From an uncultured bacterium (GTDB taxonomy: Bacteria > Myxococcota_A > Bradymonadia > Bradymonadales > Bradymonadaceae), in assembly GCA_937981985.1 (NCBI GenBank), contig CALJNB010000089.1, forward strand, positions 1 through 56,014: a stretch of DNA of 56,014 nt, in the 5' to 3' direction. A program made the translations under genes and the position numbers. Positions within the stretch are counted from its first letter, which is position 1, and each line of letters opens with the position of its first letter. This document shows positions 9,137-17,741 of the stretch, one piece after another. The notes beneath the pieces were generated by a model that saw only the letters and a list, made by a program, of their open reading frames with translations, did no database searches and was not told the DNA's origin.

Positions 9137-10353
9137 TTCGTAAACTTGCTTACGAAACGCTTGAGCGTATCGGTGACGACAAGGCCTACAGCCAAATCGC
9201 TCTTAACAACGTTCTCGAACAATCCGAACTCCAGCCGAGAGACAGGGGATTGGTAACGTCGATTGTATACGGATGTCTTACGTGGCAACGCTCTCTTGAC
9301 CTAATCATATCTCAATCTTCGAAAAGAATAATACCCGATATTGAACGCTCAATATTACGTGTACTTCGTATTGGCGTTTACCAATTACGTTTTCTTGACC
9401 GCGTCCCAGATCATGCAGCCATCAATGAGTCTGTAAACATCGCAAAAATTCTCAGCCCCGACTCGGCGGGATTCGTGAACGCGGTCCTCCGTAATGTTGC
9501 AAAACATAAGGACCGGGACTGGTGGAGAGAGACCGATAAGATCAAGAAACCTGTTCGGTACCTCGGCGAAAAATACTCCCTTCCAAATTGGCTCGTGAAT
9601 CGACTTATCCAACCACTCAAATTCGAAGAAGCTGAACGGGTCGCCAAGAGTTTCGTCGAAATTGCGGCAACGTACGTACGTCTCCGAAAAGAAAATTACG
9701 AAGTAGGAGTCGCTGTTGAACACTATCCCCACGCTAGAAAAATCGTCGGGGTCACCGATGAAATCCGAGAAGGGCTTAGCCGTCATGATCTTGTCGTTCA
9801 AGATCTTGGCGCTCAAATAATTACACTCATGTGTGGCGATGTTGACGGAAAGGATGTCCTGGATAGCTGCGCAGGAATGGGCGGAAAATCAATCTACTTG
9901 CACGACCTAGGCGCTAAAGTGGTCGCCGTCGAACCGCACCAAAAGCGTCTCGCTAAACTAAGTCAGACACTACCAGAGGTCGAAACTTTTGTCGGCGAAC
10001 TCGAAACTTTCGTGAAGAACAAACGTACCTTTGATGTCGTCCTCATCGACGCGCCTTGCTCTGCTTTAGGTGTACTTCGTAGACACCCGGAAACGAAATG
10101 GTCACGAAAAGAATCCGACATTAACCGATTGGAACAAGTCCAAAGTGATCTCCTTGACGCTGGAATAAAAGCACTTCGGCCGGATGGAATTTTGGTTTAC
10201 GCGGTTTGCACTTTTTCTCGGGAAGAAACAACCAAACAGGTAGAAAAGTTCCTACTGAGACATCCCGAATTCTGTTTGAAAGAGATGCGGCAATTATGGC
10301 CCCACATCGATGATTGTGACGCGTTCTTTATGGCGAGCCTAGAACGCAAATAG
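9133..10353 (+). CDS. rsmB: 16S rRNA m5C967 methyltransferase RsmB
   Basis: SAM-dependent rRNA cytosine-5 methyltransferase (Fmu/Sun). An N-terminal NusB-like RNA-binding domain (about 1-125) is followed by a NOL1/NOP2/Sun catalytic domain. SAM motif I is VLDSCAGMGGKS (242-253). The motif IV cysteine is C309 in DAPCSALG and the nucleophile is C359 in AVCTFS. Length 406 aa, slightly shorter than the roughly 430 aa of enterobacterial RsmB. The ATG overlaps the fmt stop. The gene converges on the lipoprotein at 10427-11245. Confidence 0.93.
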   Translation: MIRKLAYETLERIGDDKAYSQIALNNVLEQSELQPRDRGLVTSIVYGCLTWQRSLDLIISQSSKRIIPDIERSILRVLRIGVYQLRFLDRVPDHAAINESVNIAKILSPDSAGFVNAVLRNVAKHKDRDWWRETDKIKKPVRYLGEKYSLPNWLVNRLIQPLKFEEAERVAKSFVEIAATYVRLRKENYEVGVAVEHYPHARKIVGVTDEIREGLSRHDLVVQDLGAQIITLMCGDVDGKDVLDSCAGMGGKSIYLHDLGAKVVAVEPHQKRLAKLSQTLPEVETFVGELETFVKNKRTFDVVLIDAPCSALGVLRRHPETKWSRKESDINRLEQVQSDLLDAGIKALRPDGILVYAVCTFSREETTKQVEKFLLRHPEFCLKEMRQLWPHIDDCDAFFMASLERK

Positions 10354-10426
10354 ATGGCAAGTCTGAGCGTCGACCCATTAATCATGCCATTCTCGAGGGC
10401 ATTATTGTCGGTCCAGTTAGAGCCGA

Positions 10427-11245
10427 TTATTCTTTTCTAGAATCAATACATTGTTCGATAGTTATGAAACAAAGCGGATCTTCGGTAGCACAGACATGGA
10501 ACGCTTTCTCCGTTGGGACATCCCACGAACTTTTATTGTCCCGACAATATTGGATACATTCTTCGTCGGAGCACCAACCTGAAGGATCGTCTCTTTTTGA
10601 ACACGATTCTTCGCAAAAGCTTTCGATTTTTCTTGAATCTACGCATTGATCGATAGTTATAAAACAAAGGGGATCTTCGGTAGCGCAGGCTTGGAAGGCT
10701 TGTTCAGTTGGCACATCCCATGTCGCTTGGTTATCCTTACAATATTGAACGCATTCCTCGTCCGAACACCAACCTGAAGGATCGTCTCTTTTTGAACACG
10801 ATTCTTCGCAAACAGTATCGGCGGCCTTTCTTGAATCCACGCATTGATCGATGGTTATAAAACAAAGGGGATCTTCGGTAGCGCAGGCTTGGAATGCTTT
10901 TTCTGTTGGGGTGTCCCATGTCGCTTGGTTATCCTTACAATATTGAACGCACTCTTCGTCAGAACACCAACCTGAGGGATCGTCTCTTTTTGAACACGAT
11001 TCTTCGCAAAAGTTCTCCGCTAGGTTATCCACGCCACAATCTTGAACGTCTTTTTCTAGGCAGAATAGGTCACATTCTCCATCTCCATACCATCCTTCAG
11101 TCGCACAATGATCCACAGCGGAATCTGCACTCCCCTGTTTTGCTGCGCTTTCCTTTGTTACTTTCTCCGTGGTTTTGACTGGACCATCGTTATCCGCACC
11201 ACACGATAAACAAAATAGAACAAGTATTACGGTAAAAGACTTCAT
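10427..11245 (-). CDS. Cysteine-rich lipoprotein with three tandem ~65-aa repeats
   Basis: Predicted secreted, lipid-anchored protein of unknown function. MKSFTVILVLFCLSC is a lipoprotein signal (lipid Cys 15, with an unusual Cys at -3). A small module with GWYGDGECDLFC (about 47-71) is followed by three near-identical repeats starting at residues 80, 146 and 211. Each contains EESCSKRDDPSGWCSDEE, an aromatic stretch around ATW, and ATEDPLCFITI. The ATG at 11245 is preferred over the longer frame to 11341 because GGAG lies six bases upstream and the signal peptide begins there. The next gene rightwards, 11384-12016, is a paralogue. No recognised family. The repeated cysteines suggest disulfide-bonded units outside the cytoplasm. 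Confidence 0.85.
   Translation of the reverse strand: MKSFTVILVLFCLSCGADNDGPVKTTEKVTKESAAKQGSADSAVDHCATEGWYGDGECDLFCLEKDVQDCGVDNLAENFCEESCSKRDDPSGWCSDEECVQYCKDNQATWDTPTEKAFQACATEDPLCFITIDQCVDSRKAADTVCEESCSKRDDPSGWCSDEECVQYCKDNQATWDVPTEQAFQACATEDPLCFITIDQCVDSRKIESFCEESCSKRDDPSGWCSDEECIQYCRDNKSSWDVPTEKAFHVCATEDPLCFITIEQCIDSRKE
10430..11008 (-). repeat. Three tandem ~195-bp coding repeats
   Basis: Units at about 10811-11008, 10616-10810 and 10430-10615 encode nearly the same 62-66 residues. Nucleotide identity is also high (for example the stretch reading GATCGTCTCTTTTTGAACAC recurs on the plus strand near 10575, 10780 and 10980), pointing to recent duplication or gene conversion. Confidence 0.9.
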
Positions 11246-11383
11246 CGGTATCTCCATATGAACGCTAAATATGACGCGAGTAACTGTAGTGAACACACGC
11301 TTCAAAGTAAAATCGTCGTTCGATTGTAATAAAAAGAACAATTTCTAAATCGGCTATAATTAGTCATTAAATCTTGCCCAATC

Positions 11384-12016
11384 TTAGAGGTTTCGTTTCT
11401 CGGAAGACACGCAATCTTCGATCGTTTGATAGCAAAGTGGATCTTCTGTTGCACAAGTCAAAAATGCTTCTTCGGTCCGATTGTCCCAAGTGCGACTATT
11501 CGTCTTACAATACTGGACACACTCCCGATCGGAACACCAACCAAATTGATTGTCTCTGTTTGAACACGCGTCCTTACAAAACGCTTCTTCGACGGCATCA
11601 CCCAGACAATTGGATAGTGTGTCAAAACATAGAGGCCTTCCTAGGCAGAATTGGAAATCATCTTTTTGTTGGGTATTCCAACTTGCAATTCCATCTTCAC
11701 AGGTCGAAAGGCATTCGTCATCAAAAACGCAACTAACAGATGAACGAATACTACAACGTTGCGCACATTCGGCCTTTACTTCTGCTGAGCCACAATCTTG
11801 AGCATCTTCGTGCAGGCAAAATGCGTCACAGACCCCATCGCCGTACCAACCGTTTATCGCACAATAATCTACTGCGTGGTCTGCCTTTGAGCCCTGCTTG
11901 ATTAGGTCAGCTTTAGAAAGTTGGGTGGAAGGGTTCGATTCGACTTCGGTTGGTGTGTTGAGATCGGCACCACACGAAAAACAAAATAATACGACGATAG
12001 TGATTAAAGGCTTCAT
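11384..12016 (-). CDS. Cysteine-rich lipoprotein, paralogue of the triple-repeat protein
   Basis: Function unknown. MKPLITIVVLFCFSCGAD is a lipoprotein signal closely matching that of 10427-11245. The same small module (GWYGDGVCDAFC) follows, then one diverged unit (AECAQRCSIRSSVSCVFDDEC...) and one well-conserved unit (FCKDACSNRDNQFGWCSDREC...ATEDPLCYQTI). 210 aa from the ATG at 12016, chosen for GGAG five bases upstream; a start at 12034 is possible. Two units here and three in the neighbour show that unit number varies between copies. A decayed third relative lies just upstream at about 12190-12420. Confidence 0.82.
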   Translation of the reverse strand: MKPLITIVVLFCFSCGADLNTPTEVESNPSTQLSKADLIKQGSKADHAVDYCAINGWYGDGVCDAFCLHEDAQDCGSAEVKAECAQRCSIRSSVSCVFDDECLSTCEDGIASWNTQQKDDFQFCLGRPLCFDTLSNCLGDAVEEAFCKDACSNRDNQFGWCSDRECVQYCKTNSRTWDNRTEEAFLTCATEDPLCYQTIEDCVSSEKRNL

Positions 12017-12189
12017 TTGTACTCCATTAGACAATTAAATTAAACAATCATGTGGCGGCCAACATACAAAAATTGATGAGTCAAGTAAAGCAATTTAAAG
12101 AAAATGATATTATATAGCTTAGCATTACTATCCAAAAGTTTGGCTCAAACCTTCAACAAGTAAGCGAACTAGGGTATGTCTTCCTTTCC

Positions 12190-12420
12190 GCCATCAAGGC
12201 GATTTTGCATTGTTTGATAGCACACTGAATTTTCAGGTCACGCATTTGGAGCGCCGAGTCGGTCGAATTATCCCATACACTGACCCGAGAACGACAAAAC
12301 TGAAAGCGTTCTTATCACTTGACCCAAACCCATTGGCTAGATCGAGAGCAATACGTTCTGCATCGAGATCTAATTCCACATTTCAAAGCGTGCAGTGAGC
12401 AGCAGGCGGGTAAAATCCCG
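12190..12420 (-). pseudogene. Decayed remnant of a third cysteine-rich lipoprotein copy
   Basis: Minus-strand translation in shifting frames recovers the family C-terminus: WDNSTDSALQM, then C-V-T before a stop, then VCYQTMQNRLDGGKE in the third frame. This matches WDNRTEEAFLTCATEDPLCYQTIEDC of 11384-12016. At DNA level GTTTGATAGCA and TCGGTCGAATTATCCCA are shared with small changes. At least two frameshifts and a stop break it. Similarity weakens beyond about 12340, so the right boundary is approximate. Confidence 0.7.
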
Positions 12421-12704
12421 AGCGAGACGCTCGTCAAAATCGCCGATCGGTCTGCAAGAGAAAAAATGCGGACGAATTTTAATAGCGAGAATAGGTTTAA
12501 ATAGCTTGCGCAGATTAGGCAGGTAAAGCATGCGGTAAAACTGAAAGTGTCACATAGGGAGACTTTAAAGCTAAGATTATACCGCAGAAAATTACTATCG
12601 GTTTAACTAGAAACAAAGCCAAACTCAAATCTTCCCCGCCCAAAGTCCTTTTCTTTTTTTAAATGTTCGGCTAAACAGTTCGCAACCCTGGCGCCAAAAA
12701 AACT
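12421..12704. other. Non-coding stretch
   Basis: No supported gene. It may hold more unrecognisable remains of the lipoprotein copy to its left and the promoter of the plus-strand operon beginning at 12705. No clear promoter or terminator was picked out. Confidence 0.4.
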
Positions 12705-13403
12705 ATGCAAAAAAACGAACCTCCTAAAAACGAACCTCCTAAAAACGTCCTTCCCTTCACTGCCATCCGTTTTGAGGATATGTTGAGGAAAGGCATCGAA
12801 GACGAGATAGGAATAGAATCATCGGTTTCTATTCAGATGCCCGCTGACCAGAGTCTTTCTTTGGCCCATGAAGAAGGCTTTCTCGCCGACGTCGTCGATC
12901 AAGTCATTTCAGTGCTTTCAGAATCATTGGAAAATATCGCACCCAGCGATCAGGTTCGTTTCGACGCACATCAGATTCACGCAAAGCTGCGTTGTTCACA
13001 TTGTGGTGGAACCAGTCAGGGCATCAACGCGGATTGTGAAACCTATCTTCGTACCGACAGCGAAGATACAATAGTTCGCGTTGGCGACGCATTTGAAATC
13101 GATGAAAATAAGATTAGTACCGATCACTATATCGTCGCTAACCCAATTATTGATCGGATCCATCTTCTCGAAGGTTGGTGGTGTGAAGACTGTGAAAACA
13201 TTAATTGGGCCGAAATTACAATTCACGAAGGGAGGGTACGTTCGATCTGGACCGTTATCTTTTCCGAAGAACTTTTCTCGCGAATCAACTACGTTAGCTC
13301 TGAGATTTTAGAAGTCGTCGCTGAGCTCGTCGATAAGCCCGTTTGGAGCCTTGGACACGATGAAACGCTCGATATTTTGAGAGAAGAGCTCGACAGAGAT
13401 TAA
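12705..13403 (+). CDS. Uncharacterised zinc-ribbon-like protein
   Basis: No family recognised. 232 aa, soluble and acidic, no signal peptide. It begins with a short direct repeat encoding NEPPK twice (15-base unit). Two cysteine pairs, CSHCGG near residue 96 and CEDC near residue 161, could form one split zinc ribbon with an inserted beta-rich section between them. The stop is seven bases before the start of the ketopantoate-reductase-like gene, and the next two genes overlap, so it is probably the first gene of a four-gene operon with an ABC exporter. The start has no strong ribosome binding site; the next internal Met is at residue 27. Confidence 0.75.
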   Translation: MQKNEPPKNEPPKNVLPFTAIRFEDMLRKGIEDEIGIESSVSIQMPADQSLSLAHEEGFLADVVDQVISVLSESLENIAPSDQVRFDAHQIHAKLRCSHCGGTSQGINADCETYLRTDSEDTIVRVGDAFEIDENKISTDHYIVANPIIDRIHLLEGWWCEDCENINWAEITIHEGRVRSIWTVIFSEELFSRINYVSSEILEVVAELVDKPVWSLGHDETLDILREELDRD

Positions 13404-13410
13404 GAAAACC

Positions 13411-14358
13411 ATGGTGCCATCCAAACCCAAAGATGTTCTTATTGTTGGCGCCGGCGCAGTGGGTGTCGTCTATGCTTCAGCCCTACACGCGATTGGAGAT
13501 AGCGTAACTTTTTGGGTTAGAGAAAAATACCTCGACGAAACTCGAAAAGGAATAAATCTACACCAGATCGGTATTCTCGGGTCGGCAAAGAAGATTAGAG
13601 TTCCCGCACAAGCTGTGGCAACCACCAATGAACTGACAAATCCCCCCGACGAAATTTGGCTTTGTGTTTCAAAAACGGCCGTCAAAAGTCAAAGCATCAC
13701 CGATCTCGTTAACGCGTTCCCCTCAGCACATCTCGTTTCATTTCAACCCGGCTTGACTGACCTCTCCCATCTCAAAGCGCGATTTCCAAATCATAAGATC
13801 GATGGCGGCGTTATAGGGTTTGTCGCATACCAACCGCACGCAAAAGAAACCCGACCAGGAATAAGTGTTTGGCATCCACCGGGTGCGCCCTCGCAATTCT
13901 ATACTGAAAACGGCCCCCTTTTTGCGAACCGTTTATCTCGCGGCGGTTGTCCTTCTAAAGTGGATAAAAACGCGCTCGAAAAGGTCGCGCAGTTAACAGT
14001 GATTCTCAACGCTCTTGTTCTGCACCTAGAACTGGTTGACTGGAAGTTTAGGCGTTTTAAAGAAGTCTTTGCGTCTTTCAATGCGTTCATTGACGAGAAT
14101 CTAGAGATCGTCAACACCCAAAACAAAACAAAAACTATGAAAGGGCTCTTCATTTTAAAATCGTCATTCATGTTTCATAGTTTACTACAAACGATTTCAC
14201 TTGCTGCTCCCTTCGACCTAGAAGCCTACCTAGAATATCATTTCCTCAAGGTTCGCGATCAATCTGTGGCAATGCTCCACGAAAACAGAGAACTCGCCGA
14301 CGAAATGAAACTTTCCCACGCCCAAATTGACGAACTTCTGGCGAAACTTGGCGAATGA
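13411..14358 (+). CDS. Ketopantoate reductase-like (ApbA/PanE) dehydrogenase
   Basis: NAD(P)H-dependent 2-ketoacid reductase-like protein. An N-terminal Rossmann motif VLIVGAGAVGVVYASAL (about 9-25) and a helical C-terminal half match the ApbA family in outline, at a normal length of 315 aa. Substrate is uncertain: the canonical C-terminal catalytic Lys/Asn/Glu pattern of PanE is not clearly visible (NALVLHLELVDWKF is in the expected region but diverged), so it may not make pantoate. It ends in a four-base overlap with the ABC ATPase, which suggests a role linked to that exporter rather than to coenzyme A synthesis. Confidence 0.75.
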   Translation: MVPSKPKDVLIVGAGAVGVVYASALHAIGDSVTFWVREKYLDETRKGINLHQIGILGSAKKIRVPAQAVATTNELTNPPDEIWLCVSKTAVKSQSITDLVNAFPSAHLVSFQPGLTDLSHLKARFPNHKIDGGVIGFVAYQPHAKETRPGISVWHPPGAPSQFYTENGPLFANRLSRGGCPSKVDKNALEKVAQLTVILNALVLHLELVDWKFRRFKEVFASFNAFIDENLEIVNTQNKTKTMKGLFILKSSFMFHSLLQTISLAAPFDLEAYLEYHFLKVRDQSVAMLHENRELADEMKLSHAQIDELLAKLGE

Positions 14359-15296
14359 ATCAAAACGCAGTTGAAGCTCAAGCTCTTCAAAAAACCTTCA
14401 AAGCAAGCAAGAGTGGTGGAAGCGACTTCAAAGCCGTTGATTCAATTAGCTTCACTATACCGAAAGGAATTTGTTACGGATTTCTGGGCCCCAATGGCGC
14501 CGGCAAAACAACCACAATGCGAATGATCTATCGGTCCACCCACGTGAGCGAAGGACGGTTAGAAGTCCTTGGTTTAAATGCCGCTGACCAAAAAAATGAC
14601 CGCCGCATCAAAAAAAAACTAGGTGTAGTTCCGCAATTAGATAATCTTGATCAGGAATTAACCACCGAAGAAACACTTCGCGTATTTTGCCGCTTTTATA
14701 AACTCGGAAAGAAGAAAACCGAGACACGCGTCAAAGAACTTCTCGACTTCGCCAATCTTAGCGATAAAGCGGACCAAAAAGTTATAGCCTTATCAGGAGG
14801 AATGCGCAGGCGCCTTCTAGTTGCACGCGGACTGATCAACGATCCGGATCTATTGATCCTAGACGAACCTACCACCGGCCTTGATCCTCGCGCGAGAGAA
14901 ACACTTTGGGAACAACTTTCTAGACTCAAAGAACGCGGCGTGACGCTTATTCTGACGACCCATTACATGAGAGAAGCAGAGCGGCTATGTGACATCATCG
15001 CTATCATGGATGAGGGCAAAATCGTTGCCGAAGATTCCCCCCTTCGCCTAATCGAAAAGTATGTTTCCAAAACCGTAATCGAAATTTCAAACGCTGACCC
15101 GACCGCACTTCTTGAAACAGTTTCTAAAGACGTCCACAAAGTAGAAAACCTGCAAGATCGTAAACTCGTTTACTGCAAGAATCCGGACATCATTCTCGAC
15201 GCACTTTCATCGATTCGTGATGCGGCAACAATTCTCGTCAGACCGGCTTCTTTAGAAGATGTCTTTTTAGCCTTAACTGGAAAAGGGCTAGAATGA
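14355..15296 (+). CDS. ABC-2 type exporter ATP-binding protein (DrrA/NodI-like)
   Basis: ATPase of a two-component ABC-2 exporter. Walker A GPNGAGKT at 45-52, Q-loop in VVPQLDNLD, signature LSGGMRRR at 146-153, Walker B LLILDE near 166-171, D-loop GLDP and H-loop TTH. A C-terminal extension after about 235 resembles the regulatory tail of DrrA/CcmA-like ATPases. Length 313 aa. It overlaps both neighbours by four bases (ATGA), so it is tightly coupled to the permease at 15293-16069. The substrate is unknown. A fragment of a diverged copy lies at about 17430-17595. Confidence 0.93.
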   Translation: MNQNAVEAQALQKTFKASKSGGSDFKAVDSISFTIPKGICYGFLGPNGAGKTTTMRMIYRSTHVSEGRLEVLGLNAADQKNDRRIKKKLGVVPQLDNLDQELTTEETLRVFCRFYKLGKKKTETRVKELLDFANLSDKADQKVIALSGGMRRRLLVARGLINDPDLLILDEPTTGLDPRARETLWEQLSRLKERGVTLILTTHYMREAERLCDIIAIMDEGKIVAEDSPLRLIEKYVSKTVIEISNADPTALLETVSKDVHKVENLQDRKLVYCKNPDIILDALSSIRDAATILVRPASLEDVFLALTGKGLE

Positions 15297-16069
15297 TTGA
15301 TTTCAAAACTGCGTTTGCTGTCTGGTGGCGAAATGCATCGCTCTACCGACGAACGTGGAAGATGAATATTCTTCCGAACTTTTTCGAACCCATGCTGTAT
15401 TTGGTAGGAATGGGAGTTGGTTTAGGATCTTATGTTGGACAAGGCATGGGAGGTGTTGAATATATTGCCTTCATTGCGCCTGGTTTACTTATGTCAGCGG
15501 CGATGAATGGTGCGGTGTTTGAAACCACTTACAACATGTTTATTAAAATGCATTTTAACAGGACCTACGATGCGTACTTAAGTACCCCCGCAATGATGCA
15601 AGACATCGTTGCCGGCGAACTTATGTGGGCGATGACGCGTTCGGGAATCTATGGAATAGCCTTCCTCAGCGTTGTCGGTGCGATGTCACTTTTCGACTAC
15701 CCAATCTTACAAAGTTGGTGGTCATTGGCCCTACCCTTTTTGGTTCTTTTGGTCGGCGCGATGTTTGGATTGATTGGCGCATTTGCTACTTCGTTCATAA
15801 AAATCATCGATATGTACTCCTATTTTTTCACCCTTTTCCTGACACCGCTTTTTCTTTTTTCGGGAATCTTTTTTCCAATCGACCGCTTTCCGTACGGTTC
15901 AGAAATCGCCTGGTGTACGCCCCTGTTTCATGCCGTACGCGCATCTCGCGGGTTTTGTTCAGGCGAGGTTGGAATTGACGTTTTGACGAGCGTTGTTTGG
16001 ATGATGGTATTTTGCGCGATCCTAGCAGTTTGGGTGCCGCGGAGAATGTCGAAAATTCTAGTCGATTAG
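15293..16069 (+). CDS. ABC-2 type exporter permease (NodJ/DrrB-like)
   Basis: Integral membrane partner of the preceding ATPase. 258 aa with about six hydrophobic segments, and the ABC-2 pattern of an amphipathic N-terminus (AVWWRNASLYRRTWK), a first span near YLVGMGVGLGSYVG, and the late FLTPLFLFSGIFFPIDRFP motif that is characteristic of NodJ/DrrB permeases. Four-base overlap with the ATPase gene. The last ~85 bases recur in the decayed copy at about 17590-17689. It converges on the RCC1-like gene, 11 bases away. Confidence 0.92.
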   Translation: MIDFKTAFAVWWRNASLYRRTWKMNILPNFFEPMLYLVGMGVGLGSYVGQGMGGVEYIAFIAPGLLMSAAMNGAVFETTYNMFIKMHFNRTYDAYLSTPAMMQDIVAGELMWAMTRSGIYGIAFLSVVGAMSLFDYPILQSWWSLALPFLVLLVGAMFGLIGAFATSFIKIIDMYSYFFTLFLTPLFLFSGIFFPIDRFPYGSEIAWCTPLFHAVRASRGFCSGEVGIDVLTSVVWMMVFCAILAVWVPRRMSKILVD

Positions 16070-16080
16070 AATCGTTCTAT

Positions 16081-17302
16081 TTAGAAGGTAGGCACGTCCA
16101 ATTGCCCGTCCGTATTGCTGCCCCAACATTTAACTTCGTTATCCATCGTAACGCCACATGCATGAACACCTTCTGCCGAGATCTGCTTAAATTTGTCGGT
16201 GGGCGCAACATCATTATACAAATATGTCGATCCCCCCCAACATATAGCTCTACCATCAGCGTTGAGACCGCACCCAAAGCCAAATCCCGTTGAAACCTCT
16301 GAAAACGCGACATCCTGAGCTTCGGGGATCCCCCAACACACGGCCTTCCCCTCAAAATCTAGTGCGCACCCATCAGCATCTACGTTTAATGAAACGGATT
16401 TAAATTTCCCGGTCGGTATTATTTTCGCGGGCGTAATACCCTCTCGTCCCCAACACGTGAGTTCCCCGTTTTCTCGAACAGCACAACTGAATTCGCCTCC
16501 AGCGTCTACATCTACAAATTTCCCCGTCGGAACATTTAGTTCTCCAAATCCGTTGTCTCCCCAACAGTGTACGGTTTGGTCATCTTTTAAAGCGCACGCA
16601 TGATTATTTCCGATCGCAACCTTTGTGAAATTTCCCAAAGGTGGATTTTCTATATTTTCCTCCCCCAACACTCAAGGGTATTATCCCTCCGAATAGCGCA
16701 CGCTTCTCGTTTGTAGCGCACCAAACTTTTCAACGCTACGCCCGAACTACGCGAGGCAATTTCTTGTCCCCAACATCGCAAATCTCCGTCAGTCCTCAAG
16801 GCACATGTGCTGGAAGGCGCCGCTGAGACATATGCAAAACCAATGGTGCATTCCTCAACACTAATTTTTTTACATTCGTCACACTTCAAGGAACCGACAA
16901 AGTCCTCCCCCTTTTCAGTGGCACACGTTTTCCCACCAAAATCATCGCCATCACAGGCCTCTGTTTCGTGCAAGATGCCATCATTGCACGTTGAACATGC
17001 TGACTCGTCGAAGGTACAGTCGGACGCGCACGAAATTTCGCCACGTTCATAACCTTTAGTAACGCAAGTTTGTTCACGGAGTTCGAACCCTTCGCAAGCT
17101 TCGTTGGAGTCTAAGGTCCCATCATTACATGTTAAGTTTTGGTTGGTTTGGTTGTTCGGTTGTTCGTTTTTTTATTGTTGGTTTGGCTAGAGTTGTTGGT
17201 GACGATGACTAATTGATCGTTGTTTGTATCTGCTTCCATACTTTCATCATTCCCACATCCCGCTGTCACTGTCCCAAAGAACACTAAAATTAAATACTTC
17301 AA
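16081..17302 (-). pseudogene. RCC1-repeat / Cys-rich lipoprotein gene with two frameshifts
   Basis: One gene read in three frames. It starts at TTG 17302 (GAGG upstream) with a lipoprotein signal LKYLILVFFGTVTAGC. After an Asn/Thr-rich stretch the frame breaks at an A7 run (17167-17173). It resumes with Cys-rich modules typical of myxobacterial surface proteins (CNDGTLDSNEACEG, CNDGILHETEACDGDD). Then come RCC1-like blade motifs: CALRTDGDLRCWG, CAIRRDNTLECWG, a second break at a G5 run (16662-16666), then CALKDDQTVHCWG, CAVRENGELTCWG, CALDFEGKAVCWG, CGLNADGRAICWG and CGVTMDNEVKCWG, seven in all. Adding one base at each run restores a single ~400-aa frame. So this is a decaying gene, a slippage-controlled gene, or two sequencing errors; otherwise the coding looks healthy. 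Confidence 0.8.
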
Positions 17303-17429
17303 AATTGCCTCACAAAAAGTTACTTACCGATCACACGGTAGACCGTAGTTTAGTGCGACTCTTCCTGACAATAAAATATTCATCAAACTCAAAGAATAGG
17401 CAAACTCTTATCCATTCTATAGGTAAGTT

Positions 17430-17689
17430 AGCGCCACCTCTTTAAACCACGACCATGCCGCTGATTATCGAACCACGCAGTTGAATACCGGATACTTATG
17501 AGTCCTCGGTCTCGATCCGGCCTAGAAAACGATGACCGTGCCATTAAAAGAAAGTTACGCGTGATTCCGAAGTCAGATCCTCTTGACCAGGAATTGACGT
17601 GCCGACGAGCGTTGTTTGGGTGAGTGGATTTTGTAAGTTCCTAGCAGGTCGGGTGCAACGACGAATTTCGAAAATTTTAGTGGACCTAA
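17430..17689 (+). pseudogene. Decayed, internally deleted copy of the ABC exporter genes
   Basis: The left part (about 17430-17595) aligns with 14494-14659 of the ATPase gene: for example GAAAACGATGACCG versus AAAAAAATGACCG, and CTTGACCAGGAATT versus CTTGATCAGGAATT. The right part (17590-17689) aligns with 15971-16069, the 3' end of the permease gene (GACGAGCGTTGTTTGG is identical). The join falls at GGAATT (17590-17595), present at both parental points (14654-14659 and 15971-15976), so about 1.3 kb was lost between short direct repeats. Many substitutions and stops; not functional. Confidence 0.8.
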
Positions 17690-17741
17690 TGATGAGCCCA
17701 ACCCATTAAAAGCAAAAACTCTCTATCCTCCGATTAGCAGG

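Noticed and set aside
9385-9816. Minus-strand frame of 143 codons
   Set aside because: Opposite rsmB, which is certain; no ribosome binding site.
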